The translations under genes and the position numbers were made by a program. Below the pieces are notes generated by a model. That model was given only the letters and a program-made list of their open reading frames with translations, made no database searches and had not been told where the DNA came from. This document shows, piece by piece, positions 62,315 through 64,000 of a stretch of DNA of 64,000 nt. The DNA comes from RGIG4097 sp964637515 (GTDB lineage Bacteria > Bacillota > Clostridia > Christensenellales > CAG-917), in contig CAZWUI010000002.1 of assembly GCA_964637515.1 (NCBI GenBank), forward strand, positions 62,001 to 126,000, in the 5' to 3' direction. The stretch's first letter is position 1. Each line of letters begins with the position of its first letter.

Positions 62315-63446
62315 ACTCAAAAAAGCGTTCGACGGAGATTTATCCATTGCTCTCGTTGCTCTCGGATTATCTCTCGTCGGACTTGTTTTCATACATTCCG
62401 CCTCCTCTTATACCGCCGTCTTGCAGGCGGGGGACGAATATCACTACGTCAAGACGCAGGCGGCCGCTATCGCAGTCGGTATCGTGCTTGCGACTTTCTT
62501 GTCGGGGGTGAAAATCCAAAAGGTTGAAAAGTACGGATATGCGGTTTATATTCTATGCCTTGCATTGCTTGCACTTGTATTCGTCCCTGTCATCGGGGTG
62601 GAGAGTTACGGCGCAAAACGGTGGTTGAACCTAGGTTTTTTCACCATTCAACCGTCCGAATATGCAAAATTCGCAATGGTCGTCGCACTCTCGTCGTATG
62701 CGTCGAATCACGGCACGGACAAAATCAAAGATACCCTTGCAATGCTTGCGATAGGGGGAGCGGTTTGCGTGCTACTCATCCTTGAACCTAATATGTCTAT
62801 CACCATTTGCGTGGGTGCGGTGTTGATGATTATGCTCTTCGTGAGCGGTGTGAAAATCAAACGACTTATTTTGATTATGCTACCGGTAATCGCCGGAGGT
62901 ATCGCACTTGTTTTTCTCGAACCTTATCGAGTGAGGCGGTTGCTTGCATTCGTCAATCCGTGGGAGTCCCCGCTCGATGAAGGCTATCAACTCATTCAGT
63001 CCTACTACGCTCTCGGCTCGGGCGGACTGTTCGGTTTAGGACTCGGCAACTCTCGACAAAAATACGCATTCTTGCCTTTTGCCGAAAGCGATTTCATTTT
63101 GTCGGTGATAGGGGAAGAGTTAGGACTTTTCGGAGTTGCGTTGATAATTTGCGCATTCCTGTTTCTCATCGTGAAAGGGATAATTATTTCGGTGCGGGCA
63201 AAGGATAGATTTTCTTGCTATCTGTCCGCGGGAATAACGTCGGTTATCGCAGTGCAGACTGCGCTCAACGTCGCAGTCGTATGCGGAGCGATACCGCCGA
63301 CGGGGTTGCCGTTGCCTTTCATCAGTGCAGGGGGAAGTTCGGTTACTGCGTATGCTTGCGCGATAGGACTTCTCGTCAACATATCCAAAACCGCAAAAAA
63401 GGACGGCTTTTTGAACGAGGTGAATTTTGCAAACGGAATATCTTGA
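62307..63446 (+). CDS. ftsW: FtsW-type SEDS glycosyltransferase
   Basis: Polytopic SEDS-family peptidoglycan polymerase, 379 residues and about ten helices. FIHSASSYTA, GAKRWLNLGFFTIQPSEYAKF, the catalytic-loop region NPWESPLDEGYQLIQSYYALGSGGLFGLGLG and PTTGLPLPFISAGGSS-like end (PPTGLPLPF) identify it. It works with the class B PBP of the same cluster. murA starts 20 nt before its stop; the usual murG is not between them. Confidence 0.93.
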   Translation: MIKLKKAFDGDLSIALVALGLSLVGLVFIHSASSYTAVLQAGDEYHYVKTQAAAIAVGIVLATFLSGVKIQKVEKYGYAVYILCLALLALVFVPVIGVESYGAKRWLNLGFFTIQPSEYAKFAMVVALSSYASNHGTDKIKDTLAMLAIGGAVCVLLILEPNMSITICVGAVLMIMLFVSGVKIKRLILIMLPVIAGGIALVFLEPYRVRRLLAFVNPWESPLDEGYQLIQSYYALGSGGLFGLGLGNSRQKYAFLPFAESDFILSVIGEELGLFGVALIICAFLFLIVKGIIISVRAKDRFSCYLSAGITSVIAVQTALNVAVVCGAIPPTGLPLPFISAGGSSVTAYACAIGLLVNISKTAKKDGFLNEVNFANGIS

Positions 63447-64000
63447 AATCAAAGGCGGAAACGCTCTCTACGGAAACGTGAAAATACCGTCCGCAAAAAA
63501 TGCGGTGTTGCCTATGCTTGCGGGAGCGATATTGTCTGACGACGAAGTCACCCTGACCGATTGCCCGAATATCACAGACGTGAACAATATGATGAAAATA
63601 TTGAAGTCCGTAGGACTTTCCGTCACAAATTGCAATGGAGATATAACGGTGAGCGGAAAGGTGAAATGCGAAGTCGTGTCCGAAAAACTCTCTTGCGCTA
63701 TGCGCTCGTCTGTGTTTTTGCTCGGTGCGCTATTATCCGAAGTCGGACGTGTCAGATTGCATACGCCGGGCGGTTGCAACATAGGCGCAAGACCTATCGA
63801 CATTCATCTCGACGGACTTGCAAAATTGGGTGCGAAAATCGAGTACGGCACGGACTACGTCGATTGTTATGCGGATAGGCTCGTCGGGGCGGACGTCACG
63901 TTCAAATATCCGAGCGTGGGCGCAACCGAAAATTTATTGCTCGCCGCAGTCAAAGCAAAAGGGGAAAGCACTCTCATCGGGTGCGCGCGTGAACCTGAAA
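63427..64000 (+). CDS. murA: UDP-GlcNAc 1-carboxyvinyltransferase, 3' partial
   Basis: The start is TTG 63427, 4 nt after GAGGTG, overlapping the end of ftsW. The visible 191 residues show EYLEIKGGNALYGNVKIPSAKNAVLPML, with the PEP-site Lys-Asn pair, then RSSVFLLGALLSEVGRV, PGGCNIGARPIDIHLDGL and GATENLLLAA. The window ends within REPE. MurA commits UDP-GlcNAc to peptidoglycan by adding enolpyruvate. The fosfomycin-target Cys should lie in the SAMRSS-type loop, which here reads LSCAMRSS, so Cys is present near it. Confidence 0.94.
   Translation, partial: MQTEYLEIKGGNALYGNVKIPSAKNAVLPMLAGAILSDDEVTLTDCPNITDVNNMMKILKSVGLSVTNCNGDITVSGKVKCEVVSEKLSCAMRSSVFLLGALLSEVGRVRLHTPGGCNIGARPIDIHLDGLAKLGAKIEYGTDYVDCYADRLVGADVTFKYPSVGATENLLLAAVKAKGESTLIGCAREPE

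Noticed and set aside
1..64000. tRNA, rRNA, CRISPR array, transposase, integrase or prophage genes
   Set aside because: I looked in the intergenic gaps and ORFs and saw none; repeats present are short palindromes or intragenic units, not regularly spaced CRISPR repeats.

Overview
The window is a gene-dense stretch of a low-to-moderate GC chromosome, most likely from an uncultured gut-type member of the Clostridia (Bacillota). I infer this from the mraZ-rsmH-led division and cell-wall cluster, a MurE with the DNPR motif expected for meso-diaminopimelate peptidoglycan, a PdaB-type deacetylase and a coat-like Cys protein that suggest a spore former, HslUV, RqcH, NfnAB, and sigma-A promoters (TTGACA-17-TATAAT) with GGAGG ribosome binding sites. 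A 100-N scaffold gap at 40347-40446 shows that this is a draft or metagenome-type assembly.

Region 1 (1-8100) is accessory. A secreted surface protein of SipW-dependent type is cut by the left edge. It faces a decayed, inverted relative at about 1118-1300. Next comes a four-gene unit: SipW-like signal peptidase, membrane-anchored McrB-like AAA+ ATPase, a 944-residue acidic protein with a DUF2357-like N-terminus and C-terminal repeats, and a second SipW-like signal peptidase. This is the best candidate for an undescribed system, perhaps for processing or assembling surface proteins.

Region 2 (8200-31250) is mostly housekeeping: yifB-dprA-topA-trmFO-hslV-hslU-hisS-rseC-trxA-glyA in one direction; a small Asn-rich divergent pair with a subtilase; a cysteine-desulfurase-like gene divergent from a Se/S-carrier-like gene; nth-nfnA-nfnB; obgE; an RlmI-like methyltransferase; an unknown membrane protein; and a nadD-yqeK fusion with rsfS.

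Region 3 (31500-40600) holds an FMN riboswitch in front of a fusion of the riboflavin transporter RibU with the t6A-synthesis ATPase TsaE. tsaB, rimI, an alpha/beta hydrolase that seems to start at ATA, a membrane-anchored murF and ddl follow. Then come a patch of palindromic repeats, icd, and a membrane protein gene interrupted by the assembly gap.

Region 4 (40700-54200) carries pdaB-like, a tandem-OB ssb-like gene, a GH36 galactosidase, yggS-lspA-rluD, rqcH, tig-clpP-clpX-engB, a phosphoesterase and a coat-like protein. Region 5 (54500-64000) is the dcw cluster mraZ-rsmH-ftsL-like-ftsI-murE-mraY-murD-ftsW-murA; murF is displaced to 35246 and murG does not lie between ftsW and murA.

A recurring feature is leaderless start design. 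At least five genes (nth, nadD-yqeK, the gap-split membrane protein, rqcH, the 52644 phosphoesterase) have the -10 box exactly 6 nt before ATG and no ribosome binding site, although most other genes use strong ones.
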